A stretch of DNA of 64,000 nt from CAKZNE01 sp002695025 (lineage in GTDB: Bacteria > Bacteroidota > Bacteroidia > Flavobacteriales > Schleiferiaceae): NCBI GenBank assembly GCA_913043285.1, contig CAJWML010000002.1, positions 62,001 through 126,000 of the forward strand, written 5' to 3'. Both the position numbers and the translations under genes were made by a program. Within the stretch, counting starts at the first letter, position 1. Every line of letters starts with the position of its first letter. The notes beneath the pieces are model-generated. The model was given only the letters and a program-made list of their open reading frames with translations, was not told the DNA's origin and did no database searches. This document shows positions 41,443 to 50,402 of the stretch, piece by piece.

Positions 41443-42660
41443 TTAATCACGTTTTGAATTATTCTCCCGCGTGATCATCTCCATCAATCCCTGGGCCTTT
41501 CTCTGGTTATTGGGATTACTGGAAAGAGTAGCTGCTTTGCGCACCAGCATCTCGGCATCATCGTAATCCTTCATTAAGTAGGCCATATAACCTTCCAGCA
41601 TACGGTAACGGAAATTTTCGTTCAATTCATTGGCGCGTGTTGCTAAAGCCCGTGCAGCTTTGAGAGCGGGCTGAGTGTTGAAGCGATCCGCAATATCAAA
41701 GGCATGGTCAAAAATAGCTTCGGCTTTTAAGGAATCATTTTCCATATCCGCGGTGAATTCCAGCACCCCATCTTTCAGAACAGAGAACTGTCCGGTTTCC
41801 TCGGCATACAGTTTTTGTGTTTCAAAACGCATATCCCCGGGAGTGGTAAGGGAGTCGTCACTCAGCGGAATGATCTTATTGAGAAGTTTTTCGAGCAGCA
41901 CACTGTCTTCACTGGCAACGGCCAGGTCAAGGTTGTAGCTATAAGCCGAAGCAATAAAATTGTTGAAATCGAATTCCGGTAGTTGCGCAGAAATGTTTTT
42001 CCGGTTGTTAATTAACATTTCGGGGTATTTGGTTTCCAGGTCAACTCCGTACTGCACAAGTACAGGCAATACTTCCGGGCTCATCAATTGAGTCTCTTTA
42101 AGGCCATTCATAAATTCCAGGGCCAGGTCCAGGGTTTCACGGAATGGGAAATTGAGGCCGTGCAGGTAAAGTAATTGCTTCCACTGGGCTATGGTTAAAG
42201 CGCTGCCACCGTACTGACTGCTTAGCTGGCTATAGGTGCCCCGCAGGCTTTTGGCCTTCAGCGCGGCTTCACGCAGCTGAGTACTGGTTTGATAGCCGCT
42301 ACGTATTTGCAGTAAAAGCTCGTCTTCCTGTAAAAAGTAAAAAGCCGGCATTTGATTAGACGGAAATAACTGTACCCAACGCGCGCCCATTTCTGACCTT
42401 ACCGGAATGCGCAGGGCCTTATAGCCGCTTACTGATGCTATAAAAGCTGCATCGTTCAGGGCATCATCGGCCTCCATACGCTGCTGGTTTACATTCCTCT
42501 CATCAGAAAGCATTACAAACAGCATGCTGGAGTCAGCACGCGCTTTTTCCACCCATTGCTGGTATTCTTCAATATCCTCGGCTTCGTCAAAATCAATTTG
42601 CTGGGCCAGAAGTATGCAGGGGGCCATCATTAAGGATAAAGTGAGAAGAAGGTATTTCAT
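41443..42660 (-). CDS. Secreted thioredoxin-fold-like / TPR-like protein of unknown function
   Basis: 405 residues with a signal peptide (LLLTLSLMMAPCILLAQ). Residues about 30-140 have a thioredoxin-like layout (SSMLFVMLSDE, then a helix, IPVRSEMGARWVQLF, NQMPAFYFLQEDELLLQ with the cis-Pro position) but no CxxC. The remainder is helical and ends with tetratricopeptide-like repeats (RYRMLEGYMAYLMKDYDDAEMLVRKA in parts). It resembles thioredoxin-family proteins seen in Bacteroidota but lacks catalytic cysteines. Sits after the CAP-domain gene, 6 bp away. Confidence 0.6.
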   Translation of the reverse strand: MKYLLLTLSLMMAPCILLAQQIDFDEAEDIEEYQQWVEKARADSSMLFVMLSDERNVNQQRMEADDALNDAAFIASVSGYKALRIPVRSEMGARWVQLFPSNQMPAFYFLQEDELLLQIRSGYQTSTQLREAALKAKSLRGTYSQLSSQYGGSALTIAQWKQLLYLHGLNFPFRETLDLALEFMNGLKETQLMSPEVLPVLVQYGVDLETKYPEMLINNRKNISAQLPEFDFNNFIASAYSYNLDLAVASEDSVLLEKLLNKIIPLSDDSLTTPGDMRFETQKLYAEETGQFSVLKDGVLEFTADMENDSLKAEAIFDHAFDIADRFNTQPALKAARALATRANELNENFRYRMLEGYMAYLMKDYDDAEMLVRKAATLSSNPNNQRKAQGLMEMITRENNSKRD

Positions 42661-42665
42661 AATCT

Positions 42666-43307
42666 TTATTTTTTACCAAAGTTTTGGGTAATCAATATTT
42701 CGGGAATACCCTGCGAGGAATAGATAATGCCGGAAGTGGCACATCCCAGGTAATTGTAATCGCCCAGGAGGTTTCTCCGGTGGCCTTTGCTGTGCATCCA
42801 GCCGTCTACCACCATACGCGCCAGAGAAGCGTAGGTATGAGGCTTCAAAGGATTACCACTCTGGTCAATCTTCCTGCCTTGCTCATCCACAAAAAATTCC
42901 ATCCGCTTTCCCAGTATATATACATTTACCCGGGCTATATTTTCAGCCACACCCTCAAATTCACCCCCGGCTTTATCAATGCGTAGCATAGGGGTTCGCA
43001 GGTTCCGGTCATGGGGGTTTTCATGGCTGATAAAGTTTTGTTGCCTCATATTTTCGGAATGTTGTAAAGCGGCTTTCCGAAGAGTAGGATCAAAGAGCAG
43101 AGTTTCTTTGCCCTGGCTTTTCCTTGCTTCGTTGGAGGCATAAAAAACAGCTGCATCCAGTAATTCCCGATCCGGCTTTTCCAGGTCAATAGGTTGATTT
43201 ACGTCTTCCCTTTCAAAAAATTCCTTGACACGGTATTGATCATAATCACTATTCTGCCACCGTTGGGGTAGTAAAGCTACCAGCAATATGGTGACCAGGT
43301 GGATCAT
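42666..43307 (-). CDS. CAP (SCP/PR1, YkwD-like) domain protein
   Basis: 213 residues. N-terminal hydrophobic signal (IHLVTILLVALLP), then a CAP domain from about 65: ALQHSENMRQQNFISHENP, GVAENIARVNVY, MVVDGWMHSKGHRRNLLGDYNYLGCATSG. These carry the His/Glu residues of the CAP pocket. Secreted or periplasmic; function in bacteria is unclear. Start overlaps the OstA-like gene stop by 4 bp, so it belongs to the purA-ostA operon. Confidence 0.88.
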   Translation of the reverse strand: MIHLVTILLVALLPQRWQNSDYDQYRVKEFFEREDVNQPIDLEKPDRELLDAAVFYASNEARKSQGKETLLFDPTLRKAALQHSENMRQQNFISHENPHDRNLRTPMLRIDKAGGEFEGVAENIARVNVYILGKRMEFFVDEQGRKIDQSGNPLKPHTYASLARMVVDGWMHSKGHRRNLLGDYNYLGCATSGIIYSSQGIPEILITQNFGKK

Positions 43308-44830
43308 TCCAATATCTCGTATTTATTTTTGGGGCGCAGGTCAAAGCGGGGGAAAAAGCCTTCCAGTTCAGTTTCCGGAAGTTTATCCAGGGGGTATAAC
43401 TTGGAGTCTGGCTTATTTAGATAGCTGATCTCGTGCACCTGGCTCTCCTTAAACTTGATCAGTATCTTGCTGGATATACTTTTATTCATACCGATGTATT
43501 CCTTGTCATCATTCCTAGGGTAGTAGATGGACTGTCCGTTCCCATTAACCAATACCCGTTTCAGTTTATTATCATAAAACTTGCCAAGCATTTTCCGTCC
43601 TTTCACCTGATTGTACTTATTTAATTCAATATGGCTCAGTAGGAACGAGTTGGAAAGCACTTTCATACTATCCAGCTTATCATTTTTCATGGTGAGATAA
43701 ATGGTGTCTCCGGTCACCTGGCTGCTATCGTTCCATAGGATAGGAACGCGGAACATGCGAAAGGTGGAGTCCAGGGTGGCATAGGTGAGTGAGTCGCAGG
43801 AACCCTGCAAATCTTGTTTAAAGAATTTTACCCCGTGAAAAACCTGTACCTGGCGGTAGTCCGTAAGGCTATCCTTATGGATGTAGGAAAGAAGTGTGTC
43901 CCCATGAATGTGCAGGGTGTCGTTATCCTGCATCACACTGTAAACAGGCTCTATGGTAACAAAGGCGCTGTCCTTTACCCCCAGATATTCCCCATAATCC
44001 CCGGTGATGGTGTAGTTGTCAACGGTGTCATGGATAAATACACAGCCGTAAACCTCCCCGTATTCATCTTTTTTCTCATAATACAGGCTATCCCCGGTGA
44101 GGTATTTATTATCATCGTAGAGGTAAGCATTGCGCTCAAACTGGGCTATATCGGTTATGGTATTATAGATACCGTTCTCACAGTAGATAAAGCTACTATC
44201 GCTGGTAATAGTGGTTGGGCCATGAAAATAAGATACACGGGAATTGCTGTGATAAATGAGGGTGTCCGATTCAATAACGTAATCCGGGTTGGTTAGTACC
44301 ACACTATCCTTAAAGTTGAAGACTTTAGCCTGGGTATTGTAAAATCCCTTTTTGCTGGTGAGTATATTCTCTTTATCGGTAATGGTACCACCAACGGCAT
44401 AATAGGCGAGGTCCGTATTACGGTCCAGGTCCAAACGGGTTGTAACCAATTCCATTTGGGGGTCGCGAAGGCGTACCTCTTCACCGGTTACCTTGGCCAG
44501 TTTGGTGTTTCCGGAATATTCCAGGTAATCCCCGGTCAGAAAAAGGGTATCGCCCTGGTTCAGGCGAACATTTTCATAGGCCTTAATCCGGTTGGTTTCA
44601 TTGTATAGCCACGCGCTGTCACAATACATCAGGGCTCCGTCATGTTCAAAGATCACGTTGCCCAGCAGGCGGTTACGTCCGGTAGACTTCTGGAAAATGG
44701 CTTTATCTGCGTTCTTGATCAGTATTTTCTTGCCTTTCTTTTCCTGCGCCTGTATGGGTGAGGAGAATAAAAAGCCAAGAAGCACTAATAAGGATAGTAA
44801 AAAGCTATGCCGTGGCAGGGTGGTTTTCAA
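43304..44830 (-). CDS. OstA/LptA-like LPS-transport protein
   Basis: About 508 residues from a TTG start at 44830. That start is chosen because it directly precedes a signal peptide (SFLLSLLVLLGFLFSSPIQAQ), while the frame further upstream lies inside purA. The mature part is the beta-jelly-roll of the OstA-like family: GNVIFEHDGALMYCDSAWL, KAYENVRLNQGDTLFLTGDYLEY and repeated GDSLYY-type turns. Related to LptA/LptD N-terminal domains, which bridge LPS across the periplasm. Overlaps purA by 26 bp and the CAP gene by 4 bp. Confidence 0.82.
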   Translation of the reverse strand: MKTTLPRHSFLLSLLVLLGFLFSSPIQAQEKKGKKILIKNADKAIFQKSTGRNRLLGNVIFEHDGALMYCDSAWLYNETNRIKAYENVRLNQGDTLFLTGDYLEYSGNTKLAKVTGEEVRLRDPQMELVTTRLDLDRNTDLAYYAVGGTITDKENILTSKKGFYNTQAKVFNFKDSVVLTNPDYVIESDTLIYHSNSRVSYFHGPTTITSDSSFIYCENGIYNTITDIAQFERNAYLYDDNKYLTGDSLYYEKKDEYGEVYGCVFIHDTVDNYTITGDYGEYLGVKDSAFVTIEPVYSVMQDNDTLHIHGDTLLSYIHKDSLTDYRQVQVFHGVKFFKQDLQGSCDSLTYATLDSTFRMFRVPILWNDSSQVTGDTIYLTMKNDKLDSMKVLSNSFLLSHIELNKYNQVKGRKMLGKFYDNKLKRVLVNGNGQSIYYPRNDDKEYIGMNKSISSKILIKFKESQVHEISYLNKPDSKLYPLDKLPETELEGFFPRFDLRPKNKYEILE

Positions 44831-46094
44831 TGTGTATGGTTTGGTTCCGATTCGGTCCCACGGAAATAATGGTAACGGGTACGCCCAGTTCCTGCTGCAG
44901 AAACTCCACATAGTCTTTAAGCGTTTGAGGTGCGTCATCATAGTTTTCCAATTGGGTCAGATCTTCAGTCCAACCTTTCATTTCCTTGTAGATGGGTTTT
45001 ACCAGCTCATCATCAATGCTGTACGGCAGGTGATCAATTTTTGTGCCTTTGTACTCATAACCCACGCAAACTTTCAGGGTTTCAAATCCGCTTAAAACAT
45101 CTGATTTCATCATGATAAGGCTGGTTACCCCGTTGATGTCAATGGCATACTTAAGAGCCGGAAGATCCAGCCAGCCGCAACGCCTTGGGCGTCCGGTGGT
45201 AGCTCCGAATTCATGCCCTTTTTCGCGGAGTTTTTCACCAGTTGCATCGTTCAGCTCGGTAGGGAAGGGACCGCTACCTACGCGGGTGCAGTAGGCCTTG
45301 AAAATACCAAAGACCTCTTTTATGCGGGTGGGCGCAATACCCAGGCCGGTACAGCTACCGGCACACATCGTGGTACTGGAGGTTACAAAGGGGTAGCTTC
45401 CAAAATCCACGTCCAGGAGCGAGCCCTGGGCACCTTCGGCCAGGATCTTTTTATTTTCCTTGATGGCTTTATTGATAAAATGCTCCGAGTCGATAAGGTT
45501 TAATCCACGAAGGAAGTCTACGGCCTCCATCCATTCGGCTTCCATCTCCGAAAGCTTGTAATCCGTGTATTCGTAATGGCTGAGTATCTGCTTATGTTTT
45601 TCCACCAAGGCGTCATAGCGCTGCTTAAAATCGTTCAGTTCAATATCACCTACCCGCAAACCATTACGTCCGGTCTTGTCCATGTAGGTAGGGCCGATCC
45701 CTTTTAGCGTAGAACCGATCTTATTCTTACCCTTGGAAGCTTCAGAAGCGGCATCCAACACACGGTGGGAGGGAAGTATAAGATGCGCCTTACGGGAGAT
45801 CAGCAGGGATTCCTGAATGTCCACACCGTATTTTTTAAGGGCTTCAACTTCCTTCTTAAAAATGATCGGGTCAATAACCACACCGTTACCCACCAGGTTT
45901 TTAGAACCTTTGTGAAAGATACCTGAGGGAATGGTATGTAAAACGTGTTTTATATTTTCAAATTCCAGGGTATGCCCGGCATTAGGACCGCCCTGAAAAC
46001 GGGCAATGATATCGTATTTACGGGTAAGTACATCAACGATTTTACCTTTTCCTTCATCACCCCATTGGAGGCCCAATAATACATCTACAGCCAT
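44805..46094 (-). CDS. purA: Adenylosuccinate synthetase
   Basis: 429 residues, full length. GLQWGDEGKGKIVD (GTP loop with catalytic Asp), GPNAGHTLEF, STLKGIGPTYMDKTGRNGLR, EGAQGSLLDVDFGSYPFVTS and GRPRRCGWLDLPAL are all present. Catalyses IMP + Asp + GTP to adenylosuccinate, the first committed step to AMP. Followed on the same strand by the OstA-like and CAP genes with overlapping ends, so the transcript couples purine and envelope functions. Confidence 0.96.
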   Translation of the reverse strand: MAVDVLLGLQWGDEGKGKIVDVLTRKYDIIARFQGGPNAGHTLEFENIKHVLHTIPSGIFHKGSKNLVGNGVVIDPIIFKKEVEALKKYGVDIQESLLISRKAHLILPSHRVLDAASEASKGKNKIGSTLKGIGPTYMDKTGRNGLRVGDIELNDFKQRYDALVEKHKQILSHYEYTDYKLSEMEAEWMEAVDFLRGLNLIDSEHFINKAIKENKKILAEGAQGSLLDVDFGSYPFVTSSTTMCAGSCTGLGIAPTRIKEVFGIFKAYCTRVGSGPFPTELNDATGEKLREKGHEFGATTGRPRRCGWLDLPALKYAIDINGVTSLIMMKSDVLSGFETLKVCVGYEYKGTKIDHLPYSIDDELVKPIYKEMKGWTEDLTQLENYDDAPQTLKDYVEFLQQELGVPVTIISVGPNRNQTIHIENHPATA

Positions 46095-46126
46095 TAATAC
46101 CTGTTTTGTTTGTGTGTTGTTGCTAA

Positions 46127-46582
46127 TCAGTTGTTTTTGGTTTGATCTTGCTTGGCACGGGTGCCATAGAGATACAACGAATGCGAGTTAATATTGATAC
46201 CGAAAATGTCGGCCACGGTATCCTTGATCTGCTGGATACGGGGATCGCAAAACTCCAGTACTTCACCAGTATCGGTGATAATGATATGATCGTGTTGCTG
46301 ATTGTAGAACGACTTTTCATAGTAGGACTGATTTTGCCCGAATTGGTGTTTACGCACCAGTTTGGAGTCCAGCAGAAGTTCAATGGTATTGTAAAGAGTA
46401 GCGCGACTCACGCGATATTTCTTGTTTTTCATCAGGATATAGAGTGATTCTATATCAAAATGCTCATCATGATCATAGATCTCCCGGAGGATAGCGTACC
46501 TCTCAGGGGTTTTACGCTGGCCATTTTTTTCCAGGTATTCCGTGAACACGGTTTTTACAGTTTCAAATTCCTGATCTGTCAT
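46127..46582 (-). CDS. Fur family transcriptional regulator
   Basis: 151 residues. Winged-helix N-terminal part with RKTPERYAILREIYDHDEHFD, SLYILMKNKKYRVSRATLYNTIELLLDS (DNA recognition; in two parts) and QNQSYYEKSFYNQQHDHIIITDTGEVLEFCDPRI containing metal-binding HDH. The C-terminal CxxC zinc site of many Fur proteins is absent, and the tail ends SHSLYLYGTRA. Could be Fur, Zur or PerR-type; the sequence does not decide. Lies between the Rel/Spo gene and purA, all same strand. Confidence 0.88.
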   Translation of the reverse strand: MTDQEFETVKTVFTEYLEKNGQRKTPERYAILREIYDHDEHFDIESLYILMKNKKYRVSRATLYNTIELLLDSKLVRKHQFGQNQSYYEKSFYNQQHDHIIITDTGEVLEFCDPRIQQIKDTVADIFGININSHSLYLYGTRAKQDQTKNN

Positions 46583-46617
46583 GATGATCGTAACAAGGTC
46601 GCAAAGTTAACAATTAA

Positions 46618-48846
46618 TCATTCAGCATATCTCCGCTCCACGGAGGTAACACCCTCTACAACCTTCAGTTTTTCAATAACGGTGCTGAGGTGGGTCTTAT
46701 CGCGCACCACCACGGTGATAAGGCCTTCAAAAATGCCTTCGTCACCAGCGATATTGATACTGCGTATGTTCACATTAAGATCATTGGAAATGATCTGGGT
46801 AACCTTGTTCACTAATCCAACCGTATCTATACCGCGTATAACCAATACAATGGCAAATTCAGACTGTTCACTGCTTATCCATTTGGCTTTGATAACCCTG
46901 CGGGCAAAGTTGGACTGCAGGTATATAGCATTGGGGCAGTTCTTATGGTGTACTTTGATGCCTTCACTGGCGGTGATAAAACCAAAAACGTCATCACCGG
47001 CTATGGGGTTGCAGCATTTGGCCAGTTTATAGTCCAGTTCAGTTTCTTCATTGCCAAATACAAGGATCTTCTTTTTGCCTTTATCGTCCTCCTCTTTCGG
47101 GGGTTTAAGGGCAGTTTTTTCGGCCTTGCGTGATTTACCGAGAATGCGGTTTTTCAGGTAGGAGTAGAAACCCTGTGACTGATCCCGCATGAATTCCTTG
47201 ATCTGCGCGTTATCAATAACGCCCATCCCTACTTTGTAAAACAGTTCCGTAGAGTTCTTCAGCCGGAAATATTTTACCATTTCCTGGATAAGGCTCTCAC
47301 TGGGCTTAACCTTGATGTAGTTGAGCTTACGCTTCAGTATTTCGCGGCCATCACCGGCAATTTCCTTTTGTTCGCTTTTCAGGGCCGACTTAATATTGGC
47401 TTTAGCCTTGGAGGTGATCACATAATTGAGCCATTCTTCCTTGGGCTTTTGCTTAAGGGAGGTAATGATCTCCACCTGGTCGCCACTGTGCAATTTGTAG
47501 TTGAGGGGCACCAGGCGGCCATTCACTTTAGCACCTAAAGTCTTGAGGCCTATATCAGTATGGATGTTAAATGAGAAATCCAGCGGGGTGGCATTTACCG
47601 GTAATATCTTCAGGTCTCCCTTAGGGGTAAACACGTAGATCTCATCGGCAAAGAGGTCGGTCTTGAATTCATCCACGAATTCCAGGGCCGAACCATCGTT
47701 GTTTTCCAGCATTTCACGGATGCGGGATATCCACATATCCAGTTTATTGACCCCACTGGCGTCTTCCTTGTATTTCCAGTGTGCGGCATAGCCTTTTTCA
47801 GCCACTTCATCCATGCGCTCACTACGGATCTGTACTTCCACCCAATGCCCTTCAGGACCCATAACCGTAGTATGCAGCGATTCGTAACCGTTGGCTTTTG
47901 GCGCTGATATCCAGTCGCGTAAGCGTTCAGGGTTGGGACGGTAATGGTCGGTTACTATGGAATACACCCGCCAGCAATCAGCCTTTTCATGATCCGGGGT
48001 AGAGCTTAGGATAATGCGTATAGCAAACTTATCGTAGATCTCATCAAAGGTTACCCCCTGGTTGATCATCTTTTTACGGATGCTGTAGATGGATTTGGTA
48101 CGTTCCTTAATGGTAAAATCAAAACCCTCCTTTTTCAGGCTTTTCTTGATCACCGAAGAGAACTTTTTCAGGTATTTTATTTCTCCTGCTTCCGATGATT
48201 TGATGTTCAATACAATATCACGGTAAACCTCCGGCTCTGTATACTTCAGGCTAAGGTCTTCCAACTCCGTCTTTATATTGTACAGGCCTATGCGGTGGGC
48301 CAGGGGAGCATAGAGATAAAGTGTTTCCGAAGCGATCTTAACTTGCTTATGGGAGGGCATGCTTTCCATGGTCCGCATATTGTGCAGGCGGTCGGCCAGC
48401 TTTATTAGGATCACGCGGATGTCATCCGAAAGAGTAAGGAGCATTTTGCGGAAGTTTTCCGCTTGCAGGGAAATATTCTGGTCAAATACCCCGGATATTT
48501 TGGTTAACCCGTCAATGATACGGGCGATCTCATCTCCAAACAGGCGGTCAATGTCTTCCAGTGTATACTCGCTATCCCCTACTACGTCATGAATGAGCGC
48601 AGCGGAAACGGATACCGGTCCCAATCCTATTTCACGAGCCACAATGGTAGCCACCTCCAAGGGGTGTAATATATAAGGCTCCCCGGATTTCCTCCGCACT
48701 TCAGCGTGCGCATCACGGGCAAGATCAAAGGCTTTACGTATCAGCTTTTTATCGTTTTCGTCTACGCGGTCTTTCATGATGCGCAGGAGAGACTGAAAAC
48801 GTTTGTCGATCTCTTTATTTTCTAATTCAAGCTCAGCTTCTGTCAT
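46618..48846 (-). CDS. spoT: Rel/Spo-type (p)ppGpp synthetase/hydrolase
   Basis: 742 residues with the full long-RSH layout: HD hydrolase domain (about 45-200), synthetase domain (about 240-350; RTKSIYSIRKKM, HTTVMGPEGHWVEVQIRSE), TGS (about 400-460; PKGDLKILPVNATPLDFSF), helical/zinc-finger region (CNPIAGDDVFGF) and a C-terminal ACT domain. HD residues YILHP and KLADRLHNMRT are kept, but the HDxxED motif reads HDVVGD (GGG codon near 48565), so one catalytic acidic residue of the hydrolase is replaced. Synthetase residues look intact. A promoter precedes it. Confidence 0.93.
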   Translation of the reverse strand: MTEAELELENKEIDKRFQSLLRIMKDRVDENDKKLIRKAFDLARDAHAEVRRKSGEPYILHPLEVATIVAREIGLGPVSVSAALIHDVVGDSEYTLEDIDRLFGDEIARIIDGLTKISGVFDQNISLQAENFRKMLLTLSDDIRVILIKLADRLHNMRTMESMPSHKQVKIASETLYLYAPLAHRIGLYNIKTELEDLSLKYTEPEVYRDIVLNIKSSEAGEIKYLKKFSSVIKKSLKKEGFDFTIKERTKSIYSIRKKMINQGVTFDEIYDKFAIRIILSSTPDHEKADCWRVYSIVTDHYRPNPERLRDWISAPKANGYESLHTTVMGPEGHWVEVQIRSERMDEVAEKGYAAHWKYKEDASGVNKLDMWISRIREMLENNDGSALEFVDEFKTDLFADEIYVFTPKGDLKILPVNATPLDFSFNIHTDIGLKTLGAKVNGRLVPLNYKLHSGDQVEIITSLKQKPKEEWLNYVITSKAKANIKSALKSEQKEIAGDGREILKRKLNYIKVKPSESLIQEMVKYFRLKNSTELFYKVGMGVIDNAQIKEFMRDQSQGFYSYLKNRILGKSRKAEKTALKPPKEEDDKGKKKILVFGNEETELDYKLAKCCNPIAGDDVFGFITASEGIKVHHKNCPNAIYLQSNFARRVIKAKWISSEQSEFAIVLVIRGIDTVGLVNKVTQIISNDLNVNIRSINIAGDEGIFEGLITVVVRDKTHLSTVIEKLKVVEGVTSVERRYAE

Positions 48847-48864
48847 GGATCAGTTAATGCACTT

Positions 48865-48896
48865 CGAATATAGCTAACGGGCTAACTTTTGACAAA
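48865..48896 (-). promoter_or_regulatory. Candidate promoter of the Rel/Spo gene
   Basis: Minus strand: TTTG (plus 48893-48896), 20-bp spacer, TATATTCG (plus 48865-48872), one mismatch from TAnnTTTG. The ATG follows 18 nt after the box. Confidence 0.4.
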
Positions 48897-48934
48897 TCAA
48901 AAATGAGGCTTGCCCTCAGCTTTATGAACAAAAA

Positions 48935-48962
48935 AAGCAGACCTCATGGTTCAGGCCTGCTT
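48935..48962 (-). terminator. Intrinsic terminator of the fumarylacetoacetase gene
   Basis: Minus strand: AAGCAGGCCT pairs with AGGTCTGCTT (one G-T pair), then a run of seven T. Lies 28 bp after the stop at 48990. Confidence 0.78.
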
Positions 48963-48989
48963 ATATTTTAGTTAAGCACCGGATTTGTT

Positions 48990-50261
48990 TTAGCGGGCAG
49001 GGAGTATTTTGGCCCGCACTTCACCAAAGCCGATCTTCAAACCGTCTTTTTTGCCGAAGCCCCGCATGGTAACGGTATCACCATCCTCAATAAAGGTACG
49101 TTCCTGACCATCGGCCAGTTTCACCGGTTTTGATCCCGACCATGAAAGCTCCAGCATGGATCCGTAACTTTCTTCGGTGGGGCCGCTGATAGTACCGGAA
49201 GCCATCATATCACCCGCATTGATGTTGCAGCCGTTTACAGTATGATGGGCCAGTTGCTGTGCCATACTCCAATACATATACTTGAAGTTGGAACTGCTTA
49301 TTTTGGAATCCTCACCACCTTCCGGAGCCAAGTAAACATCCAGGTTTATATCAAAGCCTGAAGGCGTGGAATTCTGAAGGTATTCCAATGGCTCAGGGTC
49401 CTGCTTGGGGCCGCTGGTGCGAAAAGGCTCCAGGGCATCCAGGGTTACTACCCAAGGTGATATGGAGCTGGCAAAATTCTTTCCCAAGAAAGGCCCCAGA
49501 GGCTGGTATTCCCATTTCTGAATGTCGCGGGCCGACCAGTCATTGAAGAGCACCATTCCGAATATGTATTCCTCAGCCTCTTCCACCGAAATGCTTTCCC
49601 CCAGATTTTTACCGTCTGTGGTGATGAAAGCCATTTCCAGCTCAAAATCCAGGCGTTTGGATGGGCCAAAAACCGGTTTCTCAGCGTTGGGAGGCATAGT
49701 TTGCCCTTTAGGGCGGTGTACATCTTCACCTGAAATAATGATACTGGAAGAACGTCCGTGGTAGCCGATAGGCATGTGCAACCAGTTGGGCATCAGGGCG
49801 TTTTCTTTACCCCGGAACATGATTCCTACGTTCTCTGCGTGTTCGCGACTGGAATAAAAATCCGTATAGTCCTGAATAAAAACGGGCATCAGCATTTGCA
49901 CCTCGTGCGCATCAAAAAGTATATCTCCCTGGTGTTCCTGATTTTCGCGAAGCTCCTCATTGTCTGCATCAAACAACTCGGCAATGCGATTACGAACGGC
50001 ACGCCAGGTTGGGCGGCCCAGGGTTATAAAATCATTGAGCGTATCCTGCAGAAAAACATCATTGGGCAGTTCCAGGCCATTGAGATATCCAAGCTGTTGA
50101 AGTGCAGAAAGATCAATGGCTGTATCACCAATACGGGTACCTATGGAAACGGTATCATCATCGGCCATAAAAACCCCAAAGGGTATGTTTTGAATAGGGA
50201 AGTCGGTATTCTCAGGTGTTTCCAACCAGCTTTTACGGTTGGGATCATTTGCTGTTAGCAT
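48990..50261 (-). CDS. fahA: Fumarylacetoacetase
   Basis: 423 residues, full length for the eukaryotic-type enzyme. N-terminal SH3-like part starts FPIQNIPFGVFMA; the C-terminal catalytic fold shows QDYTDFYSSREHAENVG (metal Asp and catalytic His), MPIGYHGRSSSI, KRLDFELEMAFI (Glu ligands), FNDWSARDIQKWEYQPLG and GTISGPTEESYGSMLELSW. Last step of tyrosine/phenylalanine breakdown, giving fumarate and acetoacetate. The other pathway genes are not in the window. Monocistronic, with terminator. Confidence 0.96.
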   Translation of the reverse strand: MLTANDPNRKSWLETPENTDFPIQNIPFGVFMADDDTVSIGTRIGDTAIDLSALQQLGYLNGLELPNDVFLQDTLNDFITLGRPTWRAVRNRIAELFDADNEELRENQEHQGDILFDAHEVQMLMPVFIQDYTDFYSSREHAENVGIMFRGKENALMPNWLHMPIGYHGRSSSIIISGEDVHRPKGQTMPPNAEKPVFGPSKRLDFELEMAFITTDGKNLGESISVEEAEEYIFGMVLFNDWSARDIQKWEYQPLGPFLGKNFASSISPWVVTLDALEPFRTSGPKQDPEPLEYLQNSTPSGFDINLDVYLAPEGGEDSKISSSNFKYMYWSMAQQLAHHTVNGCNINAGDMMASGTISGPTEESYGSMLELSWSGSKPVKLADGQERTFIEDGDTVTMRGFGKKDGLKIGFGEVRAKILPAR

Positions 50262-50402
50262 GGTATTAATCGTTATTTTCAGGTTTATGCACCCGGATTT
50301 ATTTTATCATCCCGTGCGCTTGTTTTATTTTCGGCCAGTAATTGCTTCCGGCCTCAGGTGGCAAATATTATAAATTTAATATACCCCCGAAAAACACATT
50401 CA

